From Rhizobiaceae bacterium (GTDB lineage: Bacteria > Pseudomonadota > Alphaproteobacteria > Rhizobiales > Rhizobiaceae), in contig JAEPQK010000005.1 of the NCBI GenBank assembly GCA_017640615.1, positions 186,001-250,000 of the forward strand: a DNA stretch of 64,000 nt, read 5' to 3'. Position numbers and translations under genes: made by a program. Within the stretch, counting starts at the first letter, position 1. Each line of letters starts with the position of its first letter. Below the pieces are notes generated by a model. The model did not search any database. It was not told the DNA's origin and was given only the letters and a program-made list of their open reading frames with translations. Below are positions 44,311 through 55,263 of the stretch, one piece after another.

Positions 44311-44792
44311 GCCGCAACGCGCAGCTGGTTATCGCGCTCGAGATCGAGGCCGGCGACTGGCCGCCTGCAGGTGATCTTGAAGCGGTTGTGGAACGCGCAG
44401 CCTCGGCAAGCCTGGCCGAGCTTGGTGCAGCGCCGGATCAACCTTCCGAACTCAGCGTCACATTCACCAACGATGCGCACATCGCCGAGCTCAACCGGCA
44501 ATGGCGCGGCAAGGATGGCGCGACCAATGTGCTGTCCTTCCCGCTTGTCGAACTGCGGCCCGGCGCGCCGATGCCGCCCTTGCTTGGCGATATCGTGATC
44601 GCCTTCGAGACCGTATTTCAGGAGGCAAGCGAGCAGAAAAAACCCTTCATTGACCATCTGACGCACCTTCTGGTGCATGGCCTGCTTCACCTTGTAGGCT
44701 ATGATCACATCGATGATGAGGAAGCCGAAACGATGGAAGCGCTCGAACGGCGTATCCTGGAACGACTTGCGATTCCCGACCCATATGCCTAA
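44307..44792 (+). CDS. ybeY: Endoribonuclease YbeY
   Basis: 161 residues. Zinc-dependent RNase that acts in 16S rRNA 3'-end maturation and ribosome quality control. The signature HGLLHLVGYDHIDD (HGxxHLxGYDH) with its three His ligands is intact, along with LNRQWRGKDGATNVLSFPL. GTG 44307 overlaps the phoH stop (GTGA). The CorC-like gene begins directly after its stop. Confidence 0.95.
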   Translation: MSRNAQLVIALEIEAGDWPPAGDLEAVVERAASASLAELGAAPDQPSELSVTFTNDAHIAELNRQWRGKDGATNVLSFPLVELRPGAPMPPLLGDIVIAFETVFQEASEQKKPFIDHLTHLLVHGLLHLVGYDHIDDEEAETMEALERRILERLAIPDPYA

Positions 44793-45881
44793 GTGAACGC
44801 TGGTTTTAGCCAGACGACGATGAACGAACACACGACCCAGGTTCAAGCTGCACCCTCCGAAACGGAGCCGGGCAGCCAGGAGCAGCCAGGAGAAAGTCCC
44901 GAACCGGGACGACAACCTGCACCCGAACGCACGACACTATTGCAGCGCATCGGCGCTATTTTCAGGCCGCGCAACGGTAACTCGCTGCGCGAGGACCTGA
45001 CCGATGCGCTGTCGGAAGCCGCCGACGCCGCCGAGTTTTCGCCCGGCGAACGGGCGATGCTGCACAACATTCTGCGGCTGCGCGAGGTGCGCGTCGAAGA
45101 CGTGATGATACCGCGCGCCGAGGTGGAGGCGGTCGATATATCGACCCAGCTCGGCGAATTGCTGCGCATTTTCGAAGATTGCGGCCATTCGCGCCTGCCC
45201 GTCTATGCCGAAACGCTGGATGATCCGCGCGGCATGGTCCACATCCGCGATGTCGTCGGCCAGGTTCTGCGCATGTCGCGCGAACAGAAGCGCGGGCGCG
45301 GCCAGAAGAAGAATGCCGCCAATCAGCCGCTCGACCTTTCCAAGGTCGATCTCACGCGCTCAATCGGCGACCTCAATCTAGTGCGGCCGCTGTTGTTCGT
45401 TCCGCCTTCGATGCTTGCCTCGGACCTGATGACCCGCATGCAGGCTGCCCGTATCCAGATGGCGCTGGTCATCGACGAATATGGCGGCACCGACGGTCTC
45501 GCTTCGTTGGAAGATATCGTGGAGATGGTCGTTGGCGATATCGAAGACGAGCACGATGAAGACGAACCGATGATCACCCAGTCGGGCGACGGAGTGTTCG
45601 TGGTCGATGCCCGTGCCGAGATCGACGATGTCGCCGAACAGGTTGGCGATTCATTCGCCGCCGGCGAGCACGAAGAAGATGTCGACACGATCGGTGGCAT
45701 GATTTTCAACACGCTCGGCCGCGTGCCGGCGCGCGGCGAGGTCGTACAGGCCATTCCTGGCTTCGAGTTCCACGTGCTCGATGCAGACCCGCGCCGGGTT
45801 AAACGTGTGCGCATCGTGCAGCTGCGAGCGGCAGAGCGCAAACGCCGCGCCCACAAACCAGCACCCGTCGACGAAAGCTGA
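44793..45881 (+). CDS. corC: CorC/HlyC-family CBS-domain protein
   Basis: About 362 residues from GTG 44793 (or ATG 44820). The first 50 residues are Pro/Glu-rich linker. Two CBS domains (VEDVMIPRAEVEAVDISTQL and VPPSMLASDLMTRMQAARIQ) are followed by a CorC_HlyC transporter-associated domain (DARAEIDDVAEQVGDSFAAG). It has no membrane helices, so it resembles the CorC group thought to influence Mg/Co transport rather than CorB. It is part of the conserved miaB-phoH-ybeY-corC-lnt order. Confidence 0.9.
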   Translation: MNAGFSQTTMNEHTTQVQAAPSETEPGSQEQPGESPEPGRQPAPERTTLLQRIGAIFRPRNGNSLREDLTDALSEAADAAEFSPGERAMLHNILRLREVRVEDVMIPRAEVEAVDISTQLGELLRIFEDCGHSRLPVYAETLDDPRGMVHIRDVVGQVLRMSREQKRGRGQKKNAANQPLDLSKVDLTRSIGDLNLVRPLLFVPPSMLASDLMTRMQAARIQMALVIDEYGGTDGLASLEDIVEMVVGDIEDEHDEDEPMITQSGDGVFVVDARAEIDDVAEQVGDSFAAGEHEEDVDTIGGMIFNTLGRVPARGEVVQAIPGFEFHVLDADPRRVKRVRIVQLRAAERKRRAHKPAPVDES

Positions 45882-45952
45882 TTGCGGGTGTCTGCGGCAG
45901 CGGCCGGCCGGGATTGATTGGAACCGGTCGCACGCGCTGGTAGAAGACTGAT

Positions 45953-47641
45953 GTGATTCGCACCCGTGGCCTCGACAGGATGCAGGCGGTGTCGACCGAG
46001 CTTTCGGCCGGCCATCCTTTCGGCGTTGCATATGAGGCGCGGGAGAGCCATCTGAGCCGTTTCGCATCGCGGCTTCTGCTGCTTTACGGCTGGCGGCGGC
46101 ATTTCGTTTCGTTTCTCGCAGGCGGTCTGGCGTCTTTTTCGCAGGCGCCTTTCGATTTCTTCGCCGTCTGCCTGATTTCGTTCCCGATCCTTGTCTGGCT
46201 GCTTGATGGCGCGGCGGCCGACGCAAGCAGCGGCAGACTACGACGTTTCGCGGCGCCCTTTGCCACCGGTTGGTGGTTCGGTTTCGGCTATTTCGTCGGC
46301 GGCCTCTGGTGGGTCGGCAATGCGATGATGGTCGATCTGGCGCGTTATGCCTGGGCGCTGCCTTTCGCGGTGCTCCTGCTGCCGGCGATCCTCGCCAGTT
46401 TCTACGGTTTCGCGGCGGCGCTCGCCCGGCCATTCTGGTCCGACGGGCTGGGCCGCATAGCGGCGCTTGCGGCGGCTTTCGCCATCGCAGAGTGGCTGCG
46501 CGCCATGCTCTTCACCGGCTTCCCGTGGAACGCGGTTGGCTATGCCGCGATGCCGACCCCGCTTTTGATGCAGTCGATCGGCATTATCGGCATGACCGGT
46601 ATGAACGCGCTTGCGGTTTTTGCCTTCGCTCTGCCGGCGCTGCTTGCTGGCGAACGGCATGTGCGCGCCGGCATGGTTCTGGCGACAGCGATCGCCATCG
46701 CGCATGCGGGCTTCGGCTACGCGCGGCTTTCCATGCAAGTCGAAGAAGAGGAAACGCTGCGGACCCGTATCGTTCAGCCCTCGATCGACCAGTCCGAAAA
46801 ATGGAATGCGACCGTTCGCGACACGATCTTCCGCACATTCCTGGAACTTTCCGGGGGAGACGGTGCCGAAGGCGCGGAGCGACCGCAGCTCATTCTTTGG
46901 CCCGAAACGTCAGTGCCATTTCTTTTGCAGAACAGAACGGATGCGCTTTCCGCAATCGGCGAACTGGTTCGTGACGATCAGGTGCTGTTGACGGGCGCGG
47001 TGCGCGTCGAAGGCGACGATGCCGCCGACCCCGATGCGCGCTTCTACAATTCGGTTGTCGGTATCAATTCCTCCGGCGTGATCTTCGACGCCGCAGACAA
47101 GGTTTTTCTTGTTCCGCTCGGCGAGTTTGTTCCCTTCGAGAGCTTTCTCTCCCGCTTTGGCATTACGAAGCTGGTCGAACTGCCAGGCGGCTTCACGCGC
47201 GGCACCACGCGTCGCGTCATTGAGATCGCCGAGGGTGTCACCGCCGTTCCCTATATCTGCTACGAGGTCATCTTCCCGGGCATCGCCGTGCGCCCGGCAG
47301 AGACCGCCAACCTGATCATCAATGTCACCAACGATGCATGGTTCGGCCGCTCGCCGGGTCCGTATCAGCATCTGCGCCAGGCGCAGCTGCGCGCGGTGGA
47401 GGCCGGCCGGCCGCTGGTGCGGGCTGCCAATAACGGGCTATCGGCGGTGATCGATGCACGTGGCCGTGTGGTGGATGCGCTGGCGCTCGACGCTGTCGGC
47501 GCTCTCGATGTCGAAGTGCCGCTCGCGCCTGCCAACGGATTGCGCACTGTTCACGCAGCTTCGCTCGGCTGGGGCCTCGTGCTGCTTCTCACTCTTTGCG
47601 CCTTGATCTTTCAATGGCGGCAGAAATCGCTAAGAGAGTAA
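45953..47641 (+). CDS. lnt: Apolipoprotein N-acyltransferase
   Basis: 562 residues (GTG 45953 or ATG 45980). Eight membrane helices and a C-terminal-proximal nitrilase domain with the catalytic Glu-Lys-Cys set: LILWPETSVPF (Glu), DAADKVFLVPLGEFVP (Lys) and AVPYICYEVIFPG (Cys). It adds the third acyl chain to lipoproteins in the inner membrane. The N-terminal extension before helix 1 (residues 1-40) is longer than usual, which keeps the start uncertain. Confidence 0.95.
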   Translation: MIRTRGLDRMQAVSTELSAGHPFGVAYEARESHLSRFASRLLLLYGWRRHFVSFLAGGLASFSQAPFDFFAVCLISFPILVWLLDGAAADASSGRLRRFAAPFATGWWFGFGYFVGGLWWVGNAMMVDLARYAWALPFAVLLLPAILASFYGFAAALARPFWSDGLGRIAALAAAFAIAEWLRAMLFTGFPWNAVGYAAMPTPLLMQSIGIIGMTGMNALAVFAFALPALLAGERHVRAGMVLATAIAIAHAGFGYARLSMQVEEEETLRTRIVQPSIDQSEKWNATVRDTIFRTFLELSGGDGAEGAERPQLILWPETSVPFLLQNRTDALSAIGELVRDDQVLLTGAVRVEGDDAADPDARFYNSVVGINSSGVIFDAADKVFLVPLGEFVPFESFLSRFGITKLVELPGGFTRGTTRRVIEIAEGVTAVPYICYEVIFPGIAVRPAETANLIINVTNDAWFGRSPGPYQHLRQAQLRAVEAGRPLVRAANNGLSAVIDARGRVVDALALDAVGALDVEVPLAPANGLRTVHAASLGWGLVLLLTLCALIFQWRQKSLRE

Positions 47642-47736
47642 GCCCGCCTACGCGGTAACTTACGGTTGTGCAGGATGGCAAAGGTTCCCGACTGAGGTGA
47701 GCTTCGCCTGAATGAAGGGGCAGACAAAGCTGGTTC

Positions 47737-48150
47737 ATGAGCGAGAACAAGAAGAAGCCAAATCCGATTGATACCCATGTCGGCAGCCGCATCAGGCTTC
47801 GCCGCAATATGCTGGAGATGAGCCAGGAAAAGCTTGGCGAGATGCTGGGCATCACGTTCCAGCAGATCCAGAAATATGAAAAGGGGACCAACCGGGTCGG
47901 CGCCAGCCGCCTGCAGGCGATTGCTTCGATCCTTAGCGTGCCGCCGGCATTCTTCTTTGAAGGCGCGCCCGGCATCGACAATCAGCCGGCTGCGGCAGGC
48001 GTAGCCGAAGGGGCGGCCGCGAACTACGTCGTTGACTTTCTTTCGAGCACGGAAGGCTTGCGGCTCAACCGAGCCTTTGTGAAGATAACCGACCCTGCGG
48101 TGCGCAAGAAGATCGTTGAACTGACCGAAAGTCTGGCCGACGAAAAGTAA
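47737..48150 (+). CDS. XRE-family HTH regulator conserved upstream of metK
   Basis: 137 residues. An HTH of Cro/CI type: VGSRIRLRRNMLEMSQEKLG, MLGITFQQIQKYEKGTNRVG, then AIASILSVPPAFFFEG. The tail (NYVVDFLSSTEGLRLNRAFV) is typical of rhizobial regulators located between lnt and metK. Its place next to metK suggests a link to methionine or SAM use, but no direct evidence is seen. It is followed by a hairpin with UUCG loop (48158-48169) and then the metK leader. Confidence 0.9.
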   Translation: MSENKKKPNPIDTHVGSRIRLRRNMLEMSQEKLGEMLGITFQQIQKYEKGTNRVGASRLQAIASILSVPPAFFFEGAPGIDNQPAAAGVAEGAAANYVVDFLSSTEGLRLNRAFVKITDPAVRKKIVELTESLADEK

Positions 48151-48208
48151 TTTCGCGGCGCTTCGGCGCGATATCCTTTCAAATTACCGACCACGGATCG
48201 CCCTGGCA

Positions 48209-48282
48209 GGCTAGCGCGCTTGACGCGCCGATAGCCGCTGGATAATGCAAAGCCGCTTCCAGCGGCAGCGCATGCCGCTTTT
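48209..48282 (+). promoter_or_regulatory. Candidate attenuator/riboswitch leader of metK
   Basis: Three stems compete. Stem 1: GGCTAGCGCG (48209-48218) with CGCGC-cga-TAGCC (48224-48236). Stem 2: GCCGCTGGA (48234-48242) with TCCAGCGGC (48258-48266), 9 bp perfect. Stem 3: GCGGCA (48262-48267) with TGCCGC (48273-48278), then TTTTCTT, a rho-independent terminator. Stems 1-2 and 2-3 share bases and exclude each other. The terminator ends about 24 bases before the metK GTG. Confidence 0.6.
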
Positions 48283-48305
48283 CTTATGTTCGAGAGGGGT
48301 CACCC

Positions 48306-49547
<1,242 letters not shown>

Positions 49548-49562
49548 TTGGCGTGATGAGCG

Positions 49563-50261
49563 ATGTCCGGCGATAGACCAAGCCGCGCGACGGAGGCGTT
49601 TTTCGGCCGCCGTCGCGGCAAGGCGCTCCGGCCTGCCCAGCAGGCTGCGCTGGACGAAACATTGCCGGCGCTGAAGGTCGACCTGGCCTCAGCGCCGCCT
49701 CGCCATCTCGAGGAGCTATTCTCCGCGCCGGTCGACGAGGTTCGGCTCGAAATCGGCTTTGGCGGGGGCGAGCACCTGCTCTCGCGCTCCGGCGCGATGC
49801 CGAAAACAGGGTTCATCGGCGTCGAACCCTTTCACAATGGCATGGCGAAGCTGGTTTCAGCGTTGTCCGTCAACCCGCGGCCGAACTTGCGCCTCTATGA
49901 TGACGACGCCACGCAACTGCTTGACTGGCTGCCGGACGCTTCGCTTGCCGGCATCGACCTGCTCTATCCAGACCCGTGGCCGAAAAAGCGCCACTGGAAG
50001 CGCCGTTTCGTGAGCCAGGTCAACCTCGATCGTTTCGTGCGCGTCATGCGGCCGACCGCGGAATTCCGCTTCGCTTCCGACATCGACACCTATGTGAACT
50101 GGACGCTGCTTGCCTGCCGAGCGCACCCGGCGTTCGATTGGCAGGCATCCTCCGCCGACGACTGGCGCAAGCCTTATCCTGGCTGGCCCGGCACGCGATA
50201 CGAGGCGAAGGCGATCCGCGAGGAGCGCGTGCCCGCTTATCTGACGTTCTTGCGGAGCTAA
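49563..50261 (+). CDS. trmB: tRNA (guanine-N7)-methyltransferase
   Basis: 232 residues. SAM-dependent methyltransferase for G46 of tRNA. Rossmann motif [16 protein letters not shown], then [35 protein letters not shown] (the PDPWxKKRHxKRR signature) and the C-terminal [19 protein letters not shown]. It follows metK by 15 bases, so it shares the metK promoter and uses its product. The convergent Lrp gene overlaps by 4 bases. Confidence 0.97.
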   Translation: MSGDRPSRATEAFFGRRRGKALRPAQQAALDETLPALKVDLASAPPRHLEELFSAPVDEVRLEIGFGGGEHLLSRSGAMPKTGFIGVEPFHNGMAKLVSALSVNPRPNLRLYDDDATQLLDWLPDASLAGIDLLYPDPWPKKRHWKRRFVSQVNLDRFVRVMRPTAEFRFASDIDTYVNWTLLACRAHPAFDWQASSADDWRKPYPGWPGTRYEAKAIREERVPAYLTFLRS

Positions 50262-50695
50262 AGCCGCGCTGTAGTGCTGCGCGGTGTCGCCAGAAACAGG
50301 CTCGTTTCGCTGCCGGTGATGCCAGGAATGAGCCGGATCAACCGCAGAACGGCATCGAAATCCGTCAGCGTTTGCGCGCTTACCTCAGCTATCAGATCCC
50401 AGCGGCCATTTGTTGTGTGCACTGTACCGACCTCCGCCAGTCCGCCGAGCGCGCGGATGACCTTGTCGGCGGAATGCCCCTCGACTTCGATCATCATGAT
50501 GCCGCGCACGCGCTGATCTACCGCGTCGGCCCGCAGTATGACCGTGTAGCCGAGAATTTCGCCGCTGTTTTCCAGGCGCTCGATGTGAGAGCGCACCGTG
50601 GCGCGGGACACGCCGAGTTCCACCGCAAGATCGGAGATGCTTCGGCGTGCATTGTGACGCAACAGCGTCACCAGTGAGCGGTCGAGATCGTCCAT
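50258..50695 (-). CDS. Lrp/AsnC-family regulator divergent from arginase
   Basis: 145 residues from ATG 50695. [42 protein letters not shown]. AsnC/RAM domain: [19 protein letters not shown] with [20 protein letters not shown]. It faces the arginase gene across 128 bases holding an inverted repeat (50737-50771). In proteobacteria Lrp-family regulators often sense arginine or ornithine and switch on arginase pathways, so this is the likely activator of the pair. The effector is inferred, not shown. Confidence 0.92.
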   Translation of the reverse strand: MDDLDRSLVTLLRHNARRSISDLAVELGVSRATVRSHIERLENSGEILGYTVILRADAVDQRVRGIMMIEVEGHSADKVIRALGGLAEVGTVHTTNGRWDLIAEVSAQTLTDFDAVLRLIRLIPGITGSETSLFLATPRSTTARL

Positions 50696-50736
50696 ATTGC
50701 CGTTTTGATATAATATTCTGCCGATATGACAAGCCA

Positions 50737-50771
50737 GATGTGAATTTCTGCCAAATAGCATTGTTCACATC
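50737..50771. promoter_or_regulatory. Inverted repeat between the Lrp gene and arginase
   Basis: GATGTGAA (50737-50744) and TTCACATC (50764-50771) are perfect inverted 8-mers with 19 bases between, centred mid-interval. Centre-to-centre distance is 27 bp, about 2.5 turns. It is the obvious candidate site for the Lrp regulator, controlling both directions. Confidence 0.6.
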
Positions 50772-50823
50772 GCCAGCGCAAAGCCCTTGATTGCGGTCAA
50801 GCAACTGATTTGGGGTTTGGCGG

Positions 50824-51744
50824 ATGCGGTGTCGGATTGTCGGCGCACCTGTGCAGGATGGCGCAAGCCAGTTGGGCTGTGAGATGGGCCCGAGCGCTTT
50901 GCGCACCGCCGGCCTGGTCGGTGCGCTTACCGAACTCGGTCATGAAGTGGCGGATCAGGGCACCGTCGTTCCGCCGCCGCCGCGCCCGGTCTTGCACGAC
51001 AATGGCGCGCTCAAGTCGCTGCCCGAGATCGTCGCCTGGACCGAGGCGCTGTCGGCCGCCGCTTATGAGGCAAGCGACGGTGCGATGCCGATCTTCATGG
51101 GTGGTGACCATTCGCTGTCCGCCGGCACGCTGGCGGGGCTGGTGCGGCGCGCAGCCGAGCAGGACCGTAAGCTTTTCGTGCTATGGCTCGACGCTCATCC
51201 AGATTTCCACACGCTCGAAACCAGCTCCAGCGGTAATCTGCATGGTGTGCCGCTTGCCTATGCCAGCGGTTCGCCGGGCTTCGAGGGCTATTTCCCCGAC
51301 ATCGAAACGACGATCGATCCCGAGCGTATCTGCATATTCGGTGCCCGCAGCGTCGATCCGGCAGAGCACGATGCGCTGAATGCGCGCGGCGTCACCGTGC
51401 ACGACATGCGTGCGATCGACGAGCACGGCGCAGCCCCGCTGCTGCGCGATTTCATCGCCCGTGTCGAGGCCGCTAACGGCATGCTGCATGTAAGCCTCGA
51501 TGTGGATTTTCTCGATCCTGACATCGCGCCCGCGGTCGGCACCACCGTGCCCGGTGGCGCGACGCTGCGCGAAGCTCATCTGGTGATGGAGATGCTCTCC
51601 GACAGCGGGCTCGTCACCAGCCTCGACATCGTCGAGCTCAACCCTTTCCTCGATGAGCGGGGCCGCACTGCGAAGCTGCTTGTCGATCTCACTGCAAGCT
51701 TGATGGGCCGTCGCATTATGGACCGCCCCACCCGGAGTTACTGA
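50824..51744 (+). CDS. rocF: Arginase
   Basis: 306 residues. Hydrolyses L-arginine to ornithine and urea with a two-Mn centre. Ligand motifs: FMGGDHSLSAG, LWLDAHPDFHTLET (with Pro in place of the usual Ala in DAHxD), SGNLHGVPLAY, and HVSLDVDFLDPDIAPAVGT with PGGATLREAH. The fold matches arginase rather than agmatinase. It is followed by the cyclodeaminase gene after one base, so the two work in series. Confidence 0.95.
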   Translation: MRCRIVGAPVQDGASQLGCEMGPSALRTAGLVGALTELGHEVADQGTVVPPPPRPVLHDNGALKSLPEIVAWTEALSAAAYEASDGAMPIFMGGDHSLSAGTLAGLVRRAAEQDRKLFVLWLDAHPDFHTLETSSSGNLHGVPLAYASGSPGFEGYFPDIETTIDPERICIFGARSVDPAEHDALNARGVTVHDMRAIDEHGAAPLLRDFIARVEAANGMLHVSLDVDFLDPDIAPAVGTTVPGGATLREAHLVMEMLSDSGLVTSLDIVELNPFLDERGRTAKLLVDLTASLMGRRIMDRPTRSY

Positions 51745-51745
51745 T

Positions 51746-52804
51746 ATGGGTTACGCCCCGTCCGAACTGGCCCTCGTGCCGTTTGTCAGCGTCGAAAACA
51801 TGATGCGTATCGTGCATGCGACAGGCATTGAGCGGTTCATGACTGAACTCGCAGGCTATATCGAAGCCGACTTCAAGCGCTGGGAGCTGTTCGACAAGAC
51901 GCCGCGCGTCGCCTCCCATTCGCGCGAGGGCGTAATCGAGCTGATGCCGACCAGCGACGGCATCAATTACGGCTTCAAATATGTGAACGGCCATCCGAAA
52001 AACACCAAGGAAGGCCGTCAGACGGTGACGGCATTCGGCGTGATGGCCGAGGTGGGCAACGGCTACCCGGTTCTGATCACCGAAATGACCATGCTTACCG
52101 CGCTGCGGACGGCCGCAATGTCGGCGTTGGCCGCGTGCTATCTGGCGCCGGAGGGCAGCCGCACCATGACGATCATCGGCAACGGCGCGCAGTCCGAGTT
52201 TCAGGCTTTGGCCTTCAAGGCGCTGGTCGGGACCGACCGTTTGCGCCTCTTCGATATCGATCGTTCGGCGAGCGAGCGCTGCGCAAAGAACCTTGCCGGC
52301 CATGGATTTCAGGTCGAGATTTTCGGCTCCGGGCAGGAGGCCGTCGAGGGCGCCGACATCATCACCACCGTGACGGCCGACAAGCAGTACGCAACGATCC
52401 TGACCGACAATATGGTCGGCCCCGGCATTCACATTAACGCTGTGGGCGGCGACTGTCCGGGCAAGACGGAGCTTCACCGCGACATCCTGCTGCGCTCCGA
52501 AATCTTCGTGGAATATCCGCCGCAGACCCGCATCGAGGGCGAAATCCAGCAGCTCGATCCCGATCATGAAGTGACCGAACTCTGGCAGGTGATCGACGGC
52601 CGCACCACGGGCCGCACCGGCCGCGACCAGATCACGTTGTTCGATTCGGTCGGTTTTGCTGTGGAGGACTTCTCCGCGCTTCGTTACGTGCGGGGCCTGC
52701 TCGACACGCTGCCCTATTTCGACCAGCTCGATCTTCTGGCCGACCCGGACGATCCGCGCGATCTGTTCGGCATGCTGATGCGGGCCGAACCGCAGCCGGC
52801 CTGA
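51746..52804 (+). CDS. ocd: Ornithine cyclodeaminase
   Basis: 352 residues. NAD-dependent conversion of ornithine to proline and ammonia. Marks: LMPTSDGINYGFKYVNGHP, the LITEMTMLTALRTAAMSALA helix, dinucleotide loop TIIGNGAQSEFQALAFKAL and HINAVGGDCPGKTELHRDIL. Size fits true OCD rather than the shorter mu-crystallin/ketimine reductase members. With arginase it gives arginine to proline. The terminator/leader at 52875-52906 follows. Substrate assignment rests on the neighbour. Confidence 0.93.
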   Translation: MGYAPSELALVPFVSVENMMRIVHATGIERFMTELAGYIEADFKRWELFDKTPRVASHSREGVIELMPTSDGINYGFKYVNGHPKNTKEGRQTVTAFGVMAEVGNGYPVLITEMTMLTALRTAAMSALAACYLAPEGSRTMTIIGNGAQSEFQALAFKALVGTDRLRLFDIDRSASERCAKNLAGHGFQVEIFGSGQEAVEGADIITTVTADKQYATILTDNMVGPGIHINAVGGDCPGKTELHRDILLRSEIFVEYPPQTRIEGEIQQLDPDHEVTELWQVIDGRTTGRTGRDQITLFDSVGFAVEDFSALRYVRGLLDTLPYFDQLDLLADPDDPRDLFGMLMRAEPQPA

Positions 52805-52874
52805 CGGCGCGGCGGCCCTTGCATCTGAGCGCCCACGGCGCTATATCGGCTTCAAATTCTTGGTCGATATGACG

Positions 52875-52906
52875 AAGAGTGGGTCCACCCGGTCCCGCTC
52901 TTTTTT
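52875..52906 (+). terminator. Rho-independent terminator/leader before rimP
   Basis: AAGAGTGGG (52875-52883) pairs with CCCGCTCTT (52894-52902) with one G-U pair and a 10-base loop, followed by TTTTTT. It ends about 38 bases before the rimP ATG. It may terminate the arginase-OCD operon or attenuate rimP-nusA; rimP-nusA operons in many bacteria have such leader terminators. Confidence 0.8.
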
Positions 52907-52944
52907 GTTACCGGCCCCTATTTGGCTTCAAACCAACGGGCTTG

Positions 52945-53556
52945 ATGGAACCGGCACCGACAGACGCACCGTTTCAGGACGACCGCTTCATCCGCGAAAG
53001 CGGCGTTGATGCGCGCGTGGCGGCTATTGTCGCTCCGGTGCTCGACACGATCGGCATGCGGCTGGTGCGTGTGCGGCTCTCCTCGCAAAACGGCCTGACG
53101 CTGCAGATCATGGCCGAGCGGATGGACGGTTCGATGACGATCGAAGATTGCGAGGAGGCGAGCAACGCCATCTCGCCAGCACTCGATGTCGAGGATCCGA
53201 TAGACCGCGCCTACAATCTGGAAATGTCGTCGCCCGGCATCGACCGGCCGCTGGTGCGCTCTTCCGATTTTCAGGCCGCGGTCGGGCATATCGCCAAGAT
53301 CGAAACGTCGGTGATGGTCGGCGGCCGCAAGCGCTTCCGCGGCACTGTGCTTGAAGCCAATGAGACCGGCATCGTGCTCGAGCGCGATCAGGTTGCCGAA
53401 GGTGAAGAGGCCGCTCAGGCGATCCCGTTTGACGCGATGGCCGACGCAAAGCTGATTTTAACCGACGACCTGGTGCGCGAGGCACTGGCCAAGGACAGGA
53501 AGCTGCGCGAAGAGCGCAAGAAACAGAAACGCGCCGGCGGCGACGCCGGACAATAG
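52945..53556 (+). CDS. rimP: Ribosome maturation factor RimP
   Basis: 203 residues. Needed for 30S subunit assembly. The N-terminal RimP domain reads [40 protein letters not shown] and [20 protein letters not shown]; the C-terminal Sm-like domain follows. The tail is Lys-rich ([15 protein letters not shown]). ATG 52945 is preferred. It heads the rimP-nusA-ylxR-infB-rbfA-truB block. Confidence 0.94.
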   Translation: MEPAPTDAPFQDDRFIRESGVDARVAAIVAPVLDTIGMRLVRVRLSSQNGLTLQIMAERMDGSMTIEDCEEASNAISPALDVEDPIDRAYNLEMSSPGIDRPLVRSSDFQAAVGHIAKIETSVMVGGRKRFRGTVLEANETGIVLERDQVAEGEEAAQAIPFDAMADAKLILTDDLVREALAKDRKLREERKKQKRAGGDAGQ

Positions 53557-53611
53557 AACCGAGGACATGCAGGCGCCGCGTGTATCTGCGGCAACGCATA
53601 AGGAGACGACC

Positions 53612-55225
53612 ATGGCAGTCAGTGCGAACAGGCTGGAACTCTTGCAGATCGCGGATGCGGTGGCCCGTGAAAAGTCGATCGACAAGACAATCGTCATCGA
53701 CGCGATGGCCGACGCCATCCAGAAGGCCGCGCGCTCGCGCTACGGCCAGGAGACCAATATTCGCGCCGACATCAACCCGCAGACCGGCGAGATGAAGCTG
53801 CAGCGCCTGATGGAAGTGGTCGATGATGTCGAAGACCCCGCGACCCAGCTTTCGGTCAAGGACGCGCGCACCCGCAACCCCGATGCGCAGCCTGGCGACT
53901 TCCTCGCCGAGCAGCTGCCGCCGATGGATTTCGGCCGTATCGCCGCCCAGTCGGCCAAGCAGGTCATCGTGCAGAAGGTGCGTGAGGCCGAGCGCGACCG
54001 TCAGTATGAGGAATACAAGGACCGCATCGGCGAGATCGTCAACGGCACCGTGAAGCGCGTCGAATACGGCAATGTGATCGTCGACCTCGGCCGCGGCGAG
54101 GCAATTGTGCGGCGTGACGAACTGATCCCGCGCGAGCTGTTCAAATATGGCGACCGCGTCCGTGCCTATGTCTATGACGTGCGCCGCGAACAGCGCGGCC
54201 CGCAGATTTTCCTGTCGCGCACACACCCGCAATTCATGGTGAAACTGTTCGCGATGGAAGTGCCGGAAATCTACGACGGTATCATCGAGATCAAGTCGGT
54301 TGCCCGCGATCCGGGGTCCCGCGCCAAGATCGCGGTCATCTCGCGCGATTCTTCGATCGACCCGGTCGGCGCCTGCGTTGGTATGCGCGGTTCGCGTGTG
54401 CAGGCCGTTGTTGGCGAACTGCAAGGCGAGAAGATCGACATTATTCCGTGGAACGACAATGCGGCGACCTTCATCGTCAACGCGCTGCAGCCGGCCGAAG
54501 TTGCTAAGGTTGTTCTGGACGAAGACGCCGAGCGCATCGAGGTCGTGGTTCCCGACGATCAGCTGTCGCTGGCCATTGGCCGGCGCGGCCAGAATGTGCG
54601 CCTTGCCTCGCAACTCACCGGCTGGGACATCGACATTCTGACCGAGGAAGAGGAATCTCAGCGTCGCCAGAAGGAATTCGTCGACCGCTCGAACCTCTTC
54701 ATGGAAGCACTTAACGTCGACGAGATGGTCGGCCAGGTGCTGGCTTCCGAAGGCTTCTCCTCGGTCGAGGAAGTGGCCTATGTCGAACAGGACGAAGTGG
54801 CGTCCATCGAAGGCTTCGACGAGGAAACCGCCGAGGAAATCCAGTCGCGCGCACGCGAATATCTGGAGCGCATCGAGGCCGAGCGCGACGCCCGCCGCAA
54901 GGAGCTGGGCGTTGAGGACGCGGTTCGTGAAATTCCGGGTATCACCACCGCCATGATGGTTGCGCTTGGCGAAGACGACGTGAAGTCGGTCGAAGACTTT
55001 GCCGGCTACGCCGTTGACGATCTCGTCGGCTGGCGCGAGCGCAAGGATGGCGAGACCAAGTTTTTCGACGGCGTGTTCACGCCCTTCGATGTTACTCGCG
55101 CCGATGCCGAACAGATGGTCATGTCGGCCCGCCTGCTGGCTGGCTGGGTGACCGAGGAAGACCTTGCTGGCGACGAAGAAGCCGAAGCTGAGGACGAGGC
55201 CGAAGCGGCCGTGTCCGAAGCGTAA
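53612..55225 (+). CDS. nusA: Transcription termination/antitermination protein NusA
   Basis: 537 residues. N-terminal RNAP-binding domain, S1 domain ([20 protein letters not shown]), and two KH domains ([40 protein letters not shown]), followed by two C-terminal helix-hairpin-helix AR-type repeats ([20 protein letters not shown]) and an acidic tail. AAGGAG precedes ATG 53612. Length matches alphaproteobacterial NusA, which has the extra C-terminal repeats. Confidence 0.97.
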   Translation: MAVSANRLELLQIADAVAREKSIDKTIVIDAMADAIQKAARSRYGQETNIRADINPQTGEMKLQRLMEVVDDVEDPATQLSVKDARTRNPDAQPGDFLAEQLPPMDFGRIAAQSAKQVIVQKVREAERDRQYEEYKDRIGEIVNGTVKRVEYGNVIVDLGRGEAIVRRDELIPRELFKYGDRVRAYVYDVRREQRGPQIFLSRTHPQFMVKLFAMEVPEIYDGIIEIKSVARDPGSRAKIAVISRDSSIDPVGACVGMRGSRVQAVVGELQGEKIDIIPWNDNAATFIVNALQPAEVAKVVLDEDAERIEVVVPDDQLSLAIGRRGQNVRLASQLTGWDIDILTEEEESQRRQKEFVDRSNLFMEALNVDEMVGQVLASEGFSSVEEVAYVEQDEVASIEGFDEETAEEIQSRAREYLERIEAERDARRKELGVEDAVREIPGITTAMMVALGEDDVKSVEDFAGYAVDDLVGWRERKDGETKFFDGVFTPFDVTRADAEQMVMSARLLAGWVTEEDLAGDEEAEAEDEAEAAVSEA

Positions 55226-55263
55226 GGCCATGTTGCCGGTAGCTGCCCAGTCCGGAGTGGACC

